Below, one piece after another: positions 36,430 to 47,753 of a stretch of 64,000 nt of DNA. The DNA lies in assembly GCA_031002005.1 (NCBI GenBank), contig JARYHS010013630.1:30529504-30593503 (forward strand). Reading direction: 5' to 3'. This stretch comes from Vandiemenella viatica. Its lineage: Eukaryota; Arthropoda; Insecta; Orthoptera; Morabidae. The notes under the pieces were generated by a model, which saw only the letters and a list, made by a program, of their open reading frames with translations, was not told where the DNA came from and searched no databases. Each line of letters begins with the position of its first letter. The stretch's first letter is position 1. A program made the position numbers and the translations under genes.

Positions 36430-38197
36430 GTGGATGTTTACAGCAACAGTGTCCCGTTCCTCTGCTTTCTTGCCGAATTCAGTGTCCCTACCAGATCTTC
36501 TAAATCTTTTATATACAAAATGGCGAAACTTTTTCGTAAGTTCCTTTATTCTATGCATTATTACAATTCAATTTTCTGGTACTGTCATTTTCAGAAGCAG
36601 AGAGTCTATCAACCCTCACCCACTTCTTAGAATTGGATGTGTTTAGATTATTCTACGGCACACCGTACTGCAGGTATTTGAGGTTTTATAATAATTATTA
36701 AAAGTTTTAGCTTGTATTTTGGTCCCATGAGTAAGAAGGAAAGTTCCAGTGACATGTTGCCTCCACTGCATCCACCAGGCTAATACAACAGGGGTATGCA
36801 GGTGCCCCTGAGGTTACACGTTAGTGAGTGATTGTCCTCATCACCCATTCACCTCCTCAGCATGTGTCATACCTTGAGGTTAAGAGTTTTTTTTCATAGA
36901 GGTTTGTTCTGTCCTTGCTATCTGGGTGATGAAGCAAAGATGCCCACTCTCTTAGACACACAATGTTTGACTGTCACGTCCTACAGTGGTTGTGGAAGCG
37001 TGGAAGGAGTTTCCAGTGTGGGAAACTTGCAGAACTCACAAGTTTCCTGCTTGGGCACCACAGGTTCACCAAACCTGTACCTGGCACTTGCATACCAGGC
37101 CCCTGCGGGCACATCCTCTATGCTTGTCCACAGATCAGTGTGGGAGAGGCTAGTCGATGTCGTATTATAGCAACAACTGATGTTTGTTCACCTGGTTTTG
37201 GTATCCATGTATAAGAGCCATTGAGTATGTCATACGAGTTTGGAGAAGGTGTAAACTTTCTTTGTTAGATAGTACCAAGCGTGTATTCCAGAATAAAAAG
37301 ATTATTCCCCTGTCTATTCCCCCCCATTGTCACTTAATAAGAAATTGGTGACACATCATTTAAGATTAGATGGTAAATTTCCAGAAGTGGCCATACTAAA
37401 TAATGATACATCCATCTCGCAGATCTTATCTACCATGAGTTCATTTATAAGCATTAATGGAAGTCTACAGAGATTGTTGTTGATTGGTTCTGTGTGGGGT
37501 CTGTTAACATTGTAGTATAAATCACAGGAGATGTTTTAATGTGGGCTCTGTTGATCGACTGGCGTCTGATTGCGTATGCCAACAGCTTGTAAGTGATGTG
37601 CTAGTTCTAGGTTGAGGAAGAGTTGGTAACTTTGAGAGAAACCTAGGCTGTTGTGCAGCAAAGGGTTCAGTGCTTTATGCCAAGTGTGGCACAGTCAGAT
37701 GCAGAAAATTACTATCATCTCTGGGTGACGGCAGGGCAATCCTTCTCACATAAGATTTATGTTGATTCAAGTACTATGGCTTCCTCCCATTAAATATTTT
37801 CATGGGCCATAAAAACTTAAATTGTTTCTGTTTAGAATATTCAGGATAAATATGATGAGTTGATCGGTTATTACCACCGCAGTGTGCACAGTGTGAGTTA
37901 CTCTCAAATGTACACTCTTTGGTGTTGTGTCATTCACAACATGCACAGGAAGAAGCACTCGTATACAAAGTTCACTAGCCTTTGACCAAGAAATGTCACC
38001 TGAGGTACTAGTTCAGTTGTTTCTTCACGTAATACTTTACGCATGACCCGATGGACTTGTAAAACATTGGTATATATCGTTTTATTTCTTTAACCCATAT
38101 TCTGAGAAAGACATGTCTACATTAAGTATAAGCCCTTTCTACAAAGAACAAAAATGTGATACAAAGAACATGATTTTTTTGGGAATGATTTCTGATA
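36430..38197. other. No recognised gene; possible LINE 5' region
   Basis: 36650-37220 is less AT-rich and has open frames on both strands (36832-37170 plus, 36963-37214 plus) without known motifs. It abuts the ORF1 end of the LINE at 32176-36420 and may be its 5' part. 37250-38197 shows nothing I can name. Confidence 0.4.
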
Positions 38198-38209
38198 TTA
38201 GCTAACCTA

Positions 38210-38434
38210 AATAAACTCTTCTTGGGCTTCCAGATGTGTAAAAATGTCACAACTATGGGACGTTTTGAAGGCATCTATCTCTGCCATCACTTTCAAAGGT
38301 ATACTGAATATGTATATTCATACCTATGGTATAAAATGAGGGCAGAAATGTTTCATAATTGTGACATTTTTACACAGCTGGAAGCCTGAGAAGAGTTTAT
38401 TTATAAACAATGCCATGAAAAGCTTCTTTCTTAC
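38210..38434. mobile_element. Short PLE-like foldback with 12-bp target duplication
   Basis: Arms of about 50 bp (38211-38260 and 38353-38402) are inverted copies, for example AAATAAACTCTTCT on one side and AGAAGAGTTTATTT on the other. They are followed by a 32-bp tail with TGCCATGAAAAGCTTCTTTC. ATTAGCTAACCT occurs at 38198-38209 and 38435-38446. The plan (palindrome, short asymmetric tail, target duplication of more than 10 bp) is the same as at 6622 and 58632. Confidence 0.8.
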
Positions 38435-38449
38435 ATTAGCTAACCTGTT

Positions 38450-39145
38450 TGGCCACATTGGGAATTGAGTTCTATCCATACATGGTTTTGATATTTTCTA
38501 CTAGTATTAACTATAGCAGATTTAATGCCTGGTACCGTTTCTCAAAGTATTTTTTTTACAGTCATGGGATGTACCTGATCCAGATTCTGTTAATCACTAT
38601 GCACCGAATCATATTTAGTAGGAGCATGATATGGGCCACTATCACTTAAGACATCTCTGGTTTCTGGAAATGGTGACCTCAATCGCTGTTTACCTTGAGC
38701 AGTGTTATCCCACATACTCTGATTCACTGCTTCCACATTCTGATGGTAAAGCAATCGCGAAGCCACATGCTGCTGCATTGGTAGAAGATTAGTTTCCTCG
38801 TAGATGCTGCAAGAGACATCTTGGTGTCAACTAACATTGCATTCATCACTCACAACGTGGAAATATGTCCTCAGGTCTTCACCAACCATCTGGCTAGGGT
38901 CATATGTCTCAATTTCTTGCATTGTGTAACAGACACTGTGTCTCAGTTATGTGTCTGAACTACTGTTACTTTGCTAACACTTAGTTTCTTCCACTGAGTG
39001 TAAACTAAATAAAATAAAATTACTCAGTAGTCTTAAAAATGCAGTCTGTTCACTGAAGTAAACTATTCCCCTCACTATAACTAGAAATATAGTCTGAATA
39101 CAACTTTTTTGAAATGACAAGATATGAAGCGCTATGTAAACAATA
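38450..39145. other. Unidentified, with an open stretch on the minus strand
   Basis: From about 38925 down to 38590 one minus-strand frame reads about 110 codons with a single stop (MQEIETYDPSQMVGEDLRTY at the start; MQQHVASRLLYHQNVEAVNQ after the stop). The composition looks protein-like but I do not recognise it. It could be a processed pseudogene or part of an element. Confidence 0.4.
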
Positions 39146-39159
39146 AGAGATAATTATTA

Positions 39160-40020
39160 CATGGAAAAGAAAGGGAAAATACACCCAACATTCACCAAAG
39201 TTGAAGGGAAGAGGGCAGCAGCAACACAAAAAAAAAAACACAACAAAGAAAAAACAATATTTCGACACGAGTCTTAATCATGTGAGGCGAGACATATGGC
39301 AGGGGGAAAGATGTGGTCACATCCCAGCCCGCCACATGAATGAAGCACAGGCGGAAAACGCGTGGTGGTGGTAGAATTGTCGGGAGGAGGATAAGCTTGA
39401 CCAGCGATAAATGTGAAACAAAATAATCTTTGTGTAGCATAATTCAAAAAGTTATAATTTTATTTAGATGAAAATAAAGGGAGATAGAAATATATATATA
39501 AAAATATATAAAATGTAAATAAATAACTAAATATATAATTGTGAAAATTTTGAAAAAAAAATATATGATACTATTGTGCAGTGATGGGTGTATAGGGGTG
39601 AGGATGGAAGAAATTAAGGCCTGGGGGATGTCTTGTCTGCAGGATGTGTTGATAAACCAATGCCCACCTGCGGAGTTCAGATTGGGAGGTAGTGTCTGGA
39701 AGTACTCTAATGGCTCCGACTGTGAAGCAGTTATTAAGGTCGCGGGTGTTGTGAGTACTGGCATGGTAAACAACAGGGAGGTCCAGGTTTTGGGAGTAAA
39801 CTGTTTGTCTGTGACCATTCATTCTGATGGCTAATGAGTTTGAGGTCAGGCCAATGTAGGAACTTGGACAGTGGAGGCAGGTGAGCTGGTAAATGAGATG
39901 GGTGATTGTACAAGTGGCATGACCTATTATGGGGTAGGTTTCACCAGTAGCAGGGTTGCTGTAGATAGTGGTAGGTGGATGCATACTGCAAGTTTTGCAA
40001 CCCTTTCAATTGTTACCTAT
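39160..40020 (-). mobile_element. Penelope-like element (family 1), target duplication 14 bp
   Basis: An 861-bp insertion flanked by AGAGATAATTATTA at 39146-39159 and 40021-40034. The left end CATGGAAAAGAAAGGGAAAA is the same as in the foldback at 6622, and the right end CAATTGTTACCTAT matches its right end (CATTGTTACCTAT). The interior encodes a GIY-YIG domain on the minus strand and has no RT, so this is a truncated copy. Confidence 0.85.
39571..39984 (-). CDS. GIY-YIG endonuclease domain of a PLE (partial ORF)
   Basis: An unbroken 137-codon frame corresponding to the C-terminal nuclease of a Penelope-like polyprotein. IYQLTCLHCPSSYIGLTSNS carries the paired IY and YIG motifs, MNGHRQTVYSQNL the conserved Arg/His region, and QSELRRWALVYQHIL the region with the candidate catalytic Glu. 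THNTRDLNNCFTVGAIRVLP lies between them. The start is arbitrary because the RT part is missing; the frame probably extends from a lost upstream region. Related frames lie at 46860-47176 and 48125-48827. Confidence 0.75.
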   Translation of the reverse strand: MHPPTTIYSNPATGETYPIIGHATCTITHLIYQLTCLHCPSSYIGLTSNSLAIRMNGHRQTVYSQNLDLPVVYHASTHNTRDLNNCFTVGAIRVLPDTTSQSELRRWALVYQHILQTRHPPGLNFFHPHPYTPITAQ

Positions 40021-40137
40021 AGAGATAATTATTATTTTTATTTATTTATTGAATAAAGGATAATAATGTGTTTATATACCTGTATTTGGCAATCAATGAT
40101 AAATTTCTAATTTCTAGAATAACTCTCTGCAAAAGGT

Positions 40138-41000
40138 GTTACTGATAACCCCACACACAATTTTTATTACTCGCTGTTGGGCTCTGAATACTTTTGTCAC
40201 TATGAGTTGAATTGCCACAAATTATAATTGCATATGACATTAAGAAGTGAAAATAAGCAAAATAAACTAGTTTCTTCATACAGAGATCACCTATTGCCAA
40301 CATTTTACATATTGTAAATGTTGCTGCACCAAATTGCATTAGTTAGTCAAGAGATTTCCACACTCCAATTTAAATTATGATCAATATGTAAACCTCTCTA
40401 CCTCTTGAAAGAAATGACCTGCAAATTTTACACCTGGTGTTAATCTGTGTGACATACTGAATGCGTAGAACGAGTATCATCAAAGTTTAAAGACAAGCCA
40501 TTAGTGGCAAACCATTTATTAATATGGTGAAAGACATATATTGAAATATGTTCAGTAGAGAAATCTGGAGTATTTTTAATTACTACACTCATGTCATCTG
40601 CAAATAGGTCAAATTTTGAGATTTCAGATGTAACACATATGATATAAAACCCTGAGGCACCCCACTTCTGATATATCCTCATTCAGACAGTAAGGAATTA
40701 CATGCTCAAAAAATTTTGTAGCAAAATTTCATGATCAACACTAACAAATATCTTAGACATGGCACAAAAAATTCCTACAGTCAATAATTTATCATTTCAT
40801 GCTTCAAAAATATTGCCAATGAATGAAAATATTGCTTGTAATGTTGAATGGCCCTTTTGAAAACAGGAGTATGATTTAGTTAGGATAAAACGTTTTTGTA
40901 GAAGGCTGTTAGTAATGAAATAGAACAATAATTAAATACAACTGACTTATCCCCCTTTTTATAGAGTGATTTAACTACAACAAACTTAAGCCCTTCTTGG
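40138..41000 (-). pseudogene. Second copy of the (GTATT)n-type LINE, RT fragment
   Basis: On the minus strand, VGIFCAMSKIF near 40770, FDLFADDMSVVIKN near 40615-40575, FSTEHISIYVFHHINKWFAT then NGLSLNFDDTR to 40475, and LVYFAYFHFLMSYAIIICGN near 40270-40210. It matches 7480-8230 block by block. The 3' end of the family, seen at 8808, is not present here. Confidence 0.75.
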
Positions 41001-41050
41001 AATTTACCCTGAACTTACTTACTTTGTGTCCAGACAACTTGAAATTGCAT

Positions 41051-41170
41051 AACTTAGTACATTAATTAATGTACTTAGTACACTAATTAATGTACTAAGT
41101 TATCTGTTTTAATATATCTCTAGGATAAATTTTCACCATTTTTCAGAGAAAATTTATCCTGAAGCAGAGA
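41051..41170. repeat. Two adjacent inverted repeats (hairpins)
   Basis: First: 23-bp arms 41051-41073 and 41079-41101 around the loop CTTAG, one mismatch, each arm itself containing the palindrome ATTAATTAAT or a variant. Second: CTCTAGGATAAATTTT near 41116-41131 against AAAATTTATCCTGAAGCAGAG near 41146-41166. Neither is coding; they could be MITE remnants. Confidence 0.7.
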
Positions 41171-41621
41171 TACCTTAATGCATTAAATAATTCTGTGAAG
41201 CATAGTTTAATCTGCTGGATATCACAACATAATTACTCTTAAGAGACATAACTTTTCTTATTTCTTCTAGAATAACTAAATTTACTTAGTGTCAAATTTT
41301 TCTTGGAAGCCTATATTGACGAAATCCAAACTGTGAGTCACTGACCTATTGGTAGCCAACTTATCGGAAACAGATATAAAAAACGTTCATTAAACATATC
41401 AGCATTTGACAAATTGGATTCTGCAAAACTTTATTTGATATATGTGTCTTTACTGACCCGATTCTTTTTCAATTTCCTTTTTTACAATACTCCATACTGT
41501 TTGTCTCAACTTCATTTCCAGAGTAATTAATCTTATGTAAGTAGTACATATTTTTAGATTCTTTAATAATCTAATTAAGTGTTTTGCAATACATCTTGTA
41601 ATGAGTTTTAATACTATTAAC

Positions 41622-42648
41622 CAGTGCCAGATCTAGGAGGGACGGGGCAAACCGGGGCACTTGCGATGTGTGCAAGATACCCATCTGTCCAGGAAGGCAG
41701 AATCAAGTTTGAAGGGGTGGCAATCTGAAATTAAGACAGCTTGTAACGTAACCATGAACGTTATGGTTATATTTGGAGTGGATAGTGTAATCTGAGAGGT
41801 ATGTAAGGTCTTTGGCGGTGGGCGAGCGCCGAGCGCGGTGAGTCGGGAGTCGGTGATTGACAGTGGTAGCGTACAGAACAGCCGGCGGGAACGGAAGGGC
41901 TAAGGCAGTGTGTTTATTCTGTGAATACATCGTACGGCCGCTTGGCGTGTGTTCCGTACTAAAGAACACTGTGGGATGTGTGCTAAAGTATATGTTGGAC
42001 TATGAAGGTTCTTCCGAGAGACCTGATTCAATATAAGCTGTGTTTAGTAAACTACTGCAGAATCGGACTATGGGGATTGTTTGTTAATTAGTTTCGAGAA
42101 TTGTGCTCACTGCTTATTTAGTTTTTGACTGTACTTGAAGCTGCTATTTTCGGTGACGAAGAAACATTAGTATTATTGTCTGGTGGCATGCTTGTGGACT
42201 GTGTAGTCTCAGAGGAATAAATCTACGAAGACTAGTACGCATATGTGTTTTTCTTCTGTGACTTTAATTAACCAATTAGCATAGCCGAAAGACTGGCGAC
42301 CGCACGGCAAAACGAACCTTTAATTAAAAGAGTAATTAGTGGTGGAAGAAAGCTTAAGAAAAATCGTGTTAGGAAGTGTAGCTGCTCAATTGCTTCAACG
42401 AACTTTTAACTATACAAACACGAATAGCGCGAGTAGCCATTACAAGCTCTTTGGTCAATACTACTTCACATTCATAAGGATTGTTCTAACAGAAATTATA
42501 ACTTCAGTTTTAATTAAAAACAACACAAAGTTGAAACCACTATATTTTAGTCACTCAGTAGCCTTGCTTTAAAGGTGTTATTTGTCTGGCACATGAGTGA
42601 CATAGAAAGTTTTTGTCCCAGCTCAGAAAATTTGTAGATCTGTCACTG
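41622..42648. mobile_element. Non-autonomous hAT element, GC-rich centre
   Basis: A 1027-bp element. The left end CAGTGCCAGATCTAGGAGG and the right end, read on the other strand, CAGTGACAGATCTACAAA, share CAGTGxCAGATCTA. The 8-bp flanks CTATTAAC (41614-41621) and CTACTAGC (42649-42656) match at 6 of 8 positions, fitting an aged hAT target duplication. 41810-41950 is GC-rich, unlike the surroundings. AATAAA lies at 42218. No transposase is present. Confidence 0.8.
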
Positions 42649-43575
42649 CTACTAGCATTTTTTCCCAGAGGCAAAATATCTCTTAGAAATGAATGAATGA
42701 TTTTCCAATGCCAACAGTTATCCATGTTTTTTTTTTTCCTTTTTCGAGAAGCATGGCAAAATTTTATGGGGAAGCAACTTTCAAAGTATTTTAAGACAAT
42801 GTTACTAAAAATATTTTATTCATACCTTGTGCATTATTTCAGTTTGTGGGACTAAGGGAATTTCTAAAATAACTGACTCGCTGAACTTTAAAATACTCTT
42901 GGAGATCATATTACATCTCTTAGATTATTAAAAGGGTTGATGATTAATAGGACGGCATCATGATCAGAGAGTCCATAAATAGATGGCTTGATTGTATAAC
43001 TGTGTATTGTTTAGGTACTACAGTTACCAGCAAGATCCATACATCTGACCCCAATAAGACATGTGTGGGAACAGCTTAGATGTCAATTTCGTGCTCCCAC
43101 CCTCCCCTTTCCCATGACAATATCCAAGATATCAATAACCAGCTACAATAGCTGGGAAACTGTTTGCTTCAGGAGAGGATACAACATGGTACAACTTAAT
43201 ACTGATAAGAAGACTCATAGAACAAAGTTCTTTGTAAATTTGACCCAGTTTTGTCATCACTGAAATAACATCACATTCCCCATTCTGGGCTCTTTATTTT
43301 TTAATTTTATTTAAGTGCATTAATGATTAATTTTCAAGTCTAGTTTCAATGTCCAATTATGACCTCTTTTCCATATTATTCTGCATGCTCCATTTTATTT
43401 TCTCAATAGAACTAAAAAATTAGTTCTATTAAATCCTTTCACTTTTATCTGCATTTGGTCAATACTACTTCAATTCATAAGGATTGTTCTAATCGAAATT
43501 ATAATTTCAGTTTTAATTAAAAAACACATGCAAAGTTGAAACCAGTTTATTTCAGCCACTCAGCAGCTTGCTTTA
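42451..43575. repeat. Diverged direct repeats, about 1 kb apart
   Basis: 42451-42571 and 43451-43575 share about 120 bp (TTTGGTCAATACTACTTCA at the start, GTTTTAATTAAAAA in the middle, GCTTTAA at the end) with scattered differences. The first copy is inside the hAT element at 41622-42648; the second is outside, so it is probably a fragment of another copy. Confidence 0.8.
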
Positions 43576-44140
43576 ATTTTATTTCATTTAACTTGTTTTA
43601 TTTTTTATTTTTAGAAAGAATACAGATGAAAACAGAAACTCATGAAAAATTGAAAGCAGACATAGTGAGGAAATTATGCTGTATTGAAAGAAGGCATTAA
43701 GTGTTCAAAAATGGAAAAGAACATTGAACTAAATTCATTACATACCAGAAACATCAACAGAAAGATACTTTCTCATAAGGAATATGTCTGCTGCTATAAT
43801 GATTACATTAGTTTAATAAAAAGAAGGGTGTCTATTACGCAAAAAAGAACAAGTAAATTACACATTTAAATCATTTTTAATGAATAATACTTAATACATT
43901 CACTTTACATGCTTTCAAAAAATAGAGGCTAATGTATTTTCTATGTTTATTTGTATCCATTTCTTTTTATTTAACTGGAATTAAAAAAAAAATAGGAGTG
44001 TGATCATAGATGCAAATATATTTTATTCTGCATGTAAATAATGCAATGTGGCAAACCAATGAAGCAATCTTGACTAGAATTATATGCAAAATAACATCCC
44101 AAATTAGTAAAATTTGAGAACCTGGATAATCTGATACTAC
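42660..44140. other. Intron, no gene
   Basis: Apart from the repeat copy at 43451 only AT-rich intron is seen, with a short palindrome ATAGAACTAA...TTAGTTCTAT near 43405-43430. The 43684-43869 frame is unrecognised. Confidence 0.5.
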
Positions 44141-44144
44141 TTAC

Positions 44145-44311
44145 TTGCAAACTTGCTGAATCTTAGCACCAAATAAGCCAGATGTTTTAGCTGCAGGAAC
44201 CCTCCGAAGTGTCACTTCACTTGGTACAAATTTCAATGATACTTTCAAAGTGCATGTTTGTAATGAGATGAATTTGACAACTTGCTGATCATCTAACCAT
44301 GATCTGCTAAG
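44145..44311 (-). CDS. BCR/ABR-like RhoGAP exon (C2 end to RhoGAP linker)
   Basis: Second exon in the window. The acceptor TTTTTCAG ends at 44312 and the donor GTAAGT starts at 44144. It opens in phase 0 with 55 codons and ends with two bases of a Lys codon. It reads LSRSWLDDQQVVKFISLQTC, then LKVSLKFVPSEVTLRRVP and SGLFGAKIQQVCK. The KFxxxExxLRR block and SGxFGxKI are the BCR/ABR signature between the C2 domain and the RhoGAP domain. Introns on either side are 20,274 bp (to 23870) and 13,186 bp (to 57498). Confidence 0.93.
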
Positions 44312-44319
44312 CTGAAAAA

Positions 44320-44815
44320 GAGTTGATTAATGGTGTAGTACGAAAGTTTTGGATACATTTGTGTTTCTACTATGTTGCCTCAAAAGCTTCAGCAAGAGAC
44401 ATCAGAACAAAAACATAAGGATTTTTCGTTTCTTTTTTAATACTGGATGGCTGAACAAACAAAAAACTGTATCCTTTAAGTTCCAACTAATGAATATGGG
44501 CTAAACAAAGTAATAAGTAGCACCTATCATCTTAAGAAAAGGCTATGAACAGTTTCCAGTGGAAACATCCACAAGCAACTCTCGAACTCTCTCTCTCCTC
44601 AATAAGTAAAAGGATAGAATTGGGAAGTTCTCCAGTACACCTTTTTGTTCTTAAGGCTGAGAATGACTCCAATCTGTGGGTGAATCAGAAATGATTAAAG
44701 GCATATAGATGCAGAAGCAAAAAGTATTAAAACCATCAATAGATGCTGGTCAGCAGACCAGTACAAATGATTTCACAGCCGAGATATATATTGTTAGGAA
44801 ACAAAGGCGCTAAAA
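44320..44815. other. Intron, no feature
   Basis: No gene, repeat or hairpin recognised between the exon and the PLE arm. Confidence 0.5.
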
Positions 44816-44819
44816 GCGG

Positions 44820-47660
44820 ATATATTGAACATTAGGATAGGATAAAAAACCACCACTTACCAAAGAAGGGGATTCCTGCGGCGTTGGTACACACACAACC
44901 ACCCACACAAAAAACCAACAACACCAACACACAAAGAATAGAATTTTCGAGCATGACTCTTCCGTAGTAGAAATGAGATGGCTGCACGCAAGCGGCTGGC
45001 AGCCAACTGCGTGAGCCACAATGTCAGTGGCTCATGGTGGGGAAAAAACAACATGGCAGGAAGTGAGGGTGGGGGTAGAAGAGCACAGGCTGGAAAATGA
45101 TGATGAATAGCAAGTATAAAGCAAAACTGTACACAAGGACCCATCACGGAAGGGCAGTTTACCTCAGTTAATGGTCCCAAAAGCCCACCAAGTAATGGAC
45201 ACCTGTGAAAACAACTGAAAAACAAATAATTTAGAAATTTTAAGTTAAACGTTAGTTAGTTTAAACTTAAAATTGCTGATTTTTTTTTTTTTTTTTTTTT
45301 GTGACCATTAACTGAGGTATACTGCCCTTCTGCAACAGGTCCTTGTGTACAGTTTTGCTTTATACTTGCTATTCATCATCGTTTTCCAGCCTGTGCTCTT
45401 CTACCCCCACCCTCATTTCCTGCCATGTTGTTTTTCCCCCACCATGAGCCACCGAGATTGTGGCTCATGTAGTTAGCTGCCGGCCGCTTGCGTGCAGCCA
45501 TCTCACTCCTACTGAGGAAGAGCCATGCTCGAAAATTCTATTCTTTGTGTGTTCATGTTTTTTTCGTGTACCAACGCCGCAGGAATCCCTTTATTTTGTA
45601 AGCGGTGTTTTTTTTATCCTATCCTAATGTTCAATATATATATATATATGAAGTCCCATTGTTGCGGCTTATGGATCTCATGCAGAACGAATCTCTGCAT
45701 TGGTGGACCAGTACCTACAACCTATAGTCTCTAAGCTCCCCTCCCACATCAAGGACACACAACACTCCCTTTTCCATCTATCCACTATGCACACACCTCT
45801 TCCTTCCAACTCCATCCCGGTAACAACTGATGTCACATTACTGTGCACACACATTGTACATTGCCATGGCCTTAGTACCATGGAATATTTTCTGGATAAG
45901 CGCCCTCCAAAGAGCTGCCCCAGCACATCTCTCCTCAAGAAGTAAGCAGAGCTGATACTCAACAACTACTACTTCTCCTTTGAAGGCAATATCTACCACC
46001 AAACCCGTGGCATTGGCATGGGCACTCGCATGGCTCCCTCCTATGCTAATCTCTTCATGGGCTGCCTGGAACAGATGTTTTTGGAGAACGTCCCCCTCAA
46101 ACTGTGGCATAGGTTCATAGATGACATTTTTACGATCTGGACACATGGAGAAAACACCCTTCTAAATTTTCTGGACAATTAAAAACCTTTAATAACTCAC
46201 TGAATGGACCTACTCCCACACCCAGGCCACATTCTTGGATGTGGACCTATCCCTCTCCTATGGCCACTTCAGCACCTCAGTCCACAGCAAACCCACCAAC
46301 TCACAGCAGTACCTCCATTTCGACAGTTGCCATCCATATCACACCAAACGGTCCCTCCCCTCCTCTCTTGGCTTTCAAGGCAGTTGAATATGCTCCAAAC
46401 CGAAATCCCTAATGTAGTACTCAAACAATATCTCACAAGCATTGGTATCCCGAAACTATCCCCTAACTTTGGGTCACAAGCAACTTTCATGAGCCACAAT
46501 GCAACCTGCTCAATCTATTGACTACTCCAAACCTCCAGAAACAAAGCACAGTCCAGTCCTGGTTACACAATATTTCCCTGGCCTTGAATCCATGAACAGA
46601 ATCCTTCAGCAGGGTTATAATTTCCAACTAATCTGCCCAGAAATGAGATCCATTCTTCCAAAAATCATCCCTGGCCCTCCCAGAACTTGTTTCAGCAGAC
46701 CTCCCAACCTCAGCCAACTCCTAGTGCACAAACACAGTCTTCCTCGCCCCATCAGACAGCCCCAAGGATGTTTCCCATGCAATAGACCCTACTGCAAGAT
46801 GTGCGACATACACCATGCCTCCACCACTTTCACCAACCCTATCACTGGCGAGAGTTTTCCTATCATAGGACACACCACCTGTGAAACCTCAAATGTAATA
46901 TACCAGCTGACCTGCAAACACTGCTTGGCTTCCGATTGAGGTTTGACTAGGAATCCATTAGCCATAAGAATGAATGGCCATCGCCAGACAGTTTTCATTC
47001 AGAATCCAAAACATCCAGTAGCCATCCATGCCACCAATAATTTTAATTCCTGTTTCACGGTCCATGCAATCAGAGTCCTCCTAAACAACTGCAGTTCCTC
47101 TGACCTCAGACGGTGGGAGCTTGTCAACCAATACAAACTAGGCACAAGACAACCTTCTGGTCTCAATTTGAGATAGTACCCAGTTAGTACTTATCCTTCT
47201 CTCTATCGCTCCTTGCCTCCATGCCCACTGTCTATACTAAACCAACACATACCAGAGGTGATATTTATCTGCATAGATTCTCTTTTTTATTATTATTTTT
47301 TCCGATTATTCTGTTTTCTTATTTACTTTTACTTTCTCAAATTTATATTATGTACATTTTAATGTATTATTCTGAACTGTTTGCAACATTTTGAATTGCT
47401 AGTGTATTAGATCCAATTCACTGTCCTCCTCTCTCTGTCCTCTGTTTGAATTTGCCCCCACCACTTTCCTGACTAACAGTCATTCTGTGAGACCGTATCC
47501 TGCACCACCCTCACCCCGTGATTTTCTCCTGTTGACGAAGGGACAAGTCCCAAAATATTCCTTGTTTTTCCTGCGTTTTGTGCTTATTTATATGTTCGCC
47601 CCATGATACCATCATCTAAGGTAAGTGGTGACTCATTTAACTATCCCTTTATATATATAT
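44820..47660 (+). mobile_element. Penelope-like element with inverted pLTR pair (family 1)
   Basis: Arms 44820-45176 and 45301-45645 are long inverted copies (for example TATTGAACATTAGGATAGGA on the left and TCCTATCCTAATGTTCAATA on the right). The spacer between them ends in a run of about 20 T. Downstream follow the RT/GIY-YIG coding sequence (45655-47176) and another pLTR-like segment at 47500-47640 (TGACGAAGGGACAAGTCCC, then GTAAGTGGTGACTC). This fits the known Penelope plan of a direct pLTR plus an inverted copy at the 5' side. Outer limits are approximate because of (TA)n runs. Confidence 0.8.
45655..47176 (+). pseudogene. PLE polyprotein relic: RT plus GIY-YIG
   Basis: RT: LVDQYLQPIVSKLPSHIKDT near 45700, YHQTRGIGMGTRMAPSYANL near 45990-46050 and HRFIDDIFTIW near 46108-46140 (catalytic D-D), followed by a stop. 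A frame change gives the thumb and linker (PNVVLKQYLTSIGIPK, FPGLESMNRILQQGYNFQLI). CNRPYCKMCDIHHA near 46780-46830 is the Cys motif of the RT-EN linker. VIYQLTCKHC near 46890 and, in another frame, IGLTRNPLAIRMNGHRQ near 46950 are GIY-YIG. At least three shifts and two stops. Dead but nearly complete from the RT palm onward. Confidence 0.85.
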
Positions 47661-47753
47661 ATGTGTGTGTATATATATGGTAAGCCTGTAAAGACTACAT
47701 TGCAATCATACACAAAGAAAGCTTCCATTCCTTCATTTCTGCATTAATACATG

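Noticed and set aside
42285..42320. TGGCGACCG as a primer-binding site of an LTR retrotransposon
   Set aside because: Only the first nine bases fit a tRNA-Arg type site, no second LTR is present and the region is explained by the hAT ends at 41622 and 42648.
45678..46146. Minus-strand frames of 95-102 residues
   Set aside because: Shadows of the plus-strand PLE reverse transcriptase, whose motifs are explicit.
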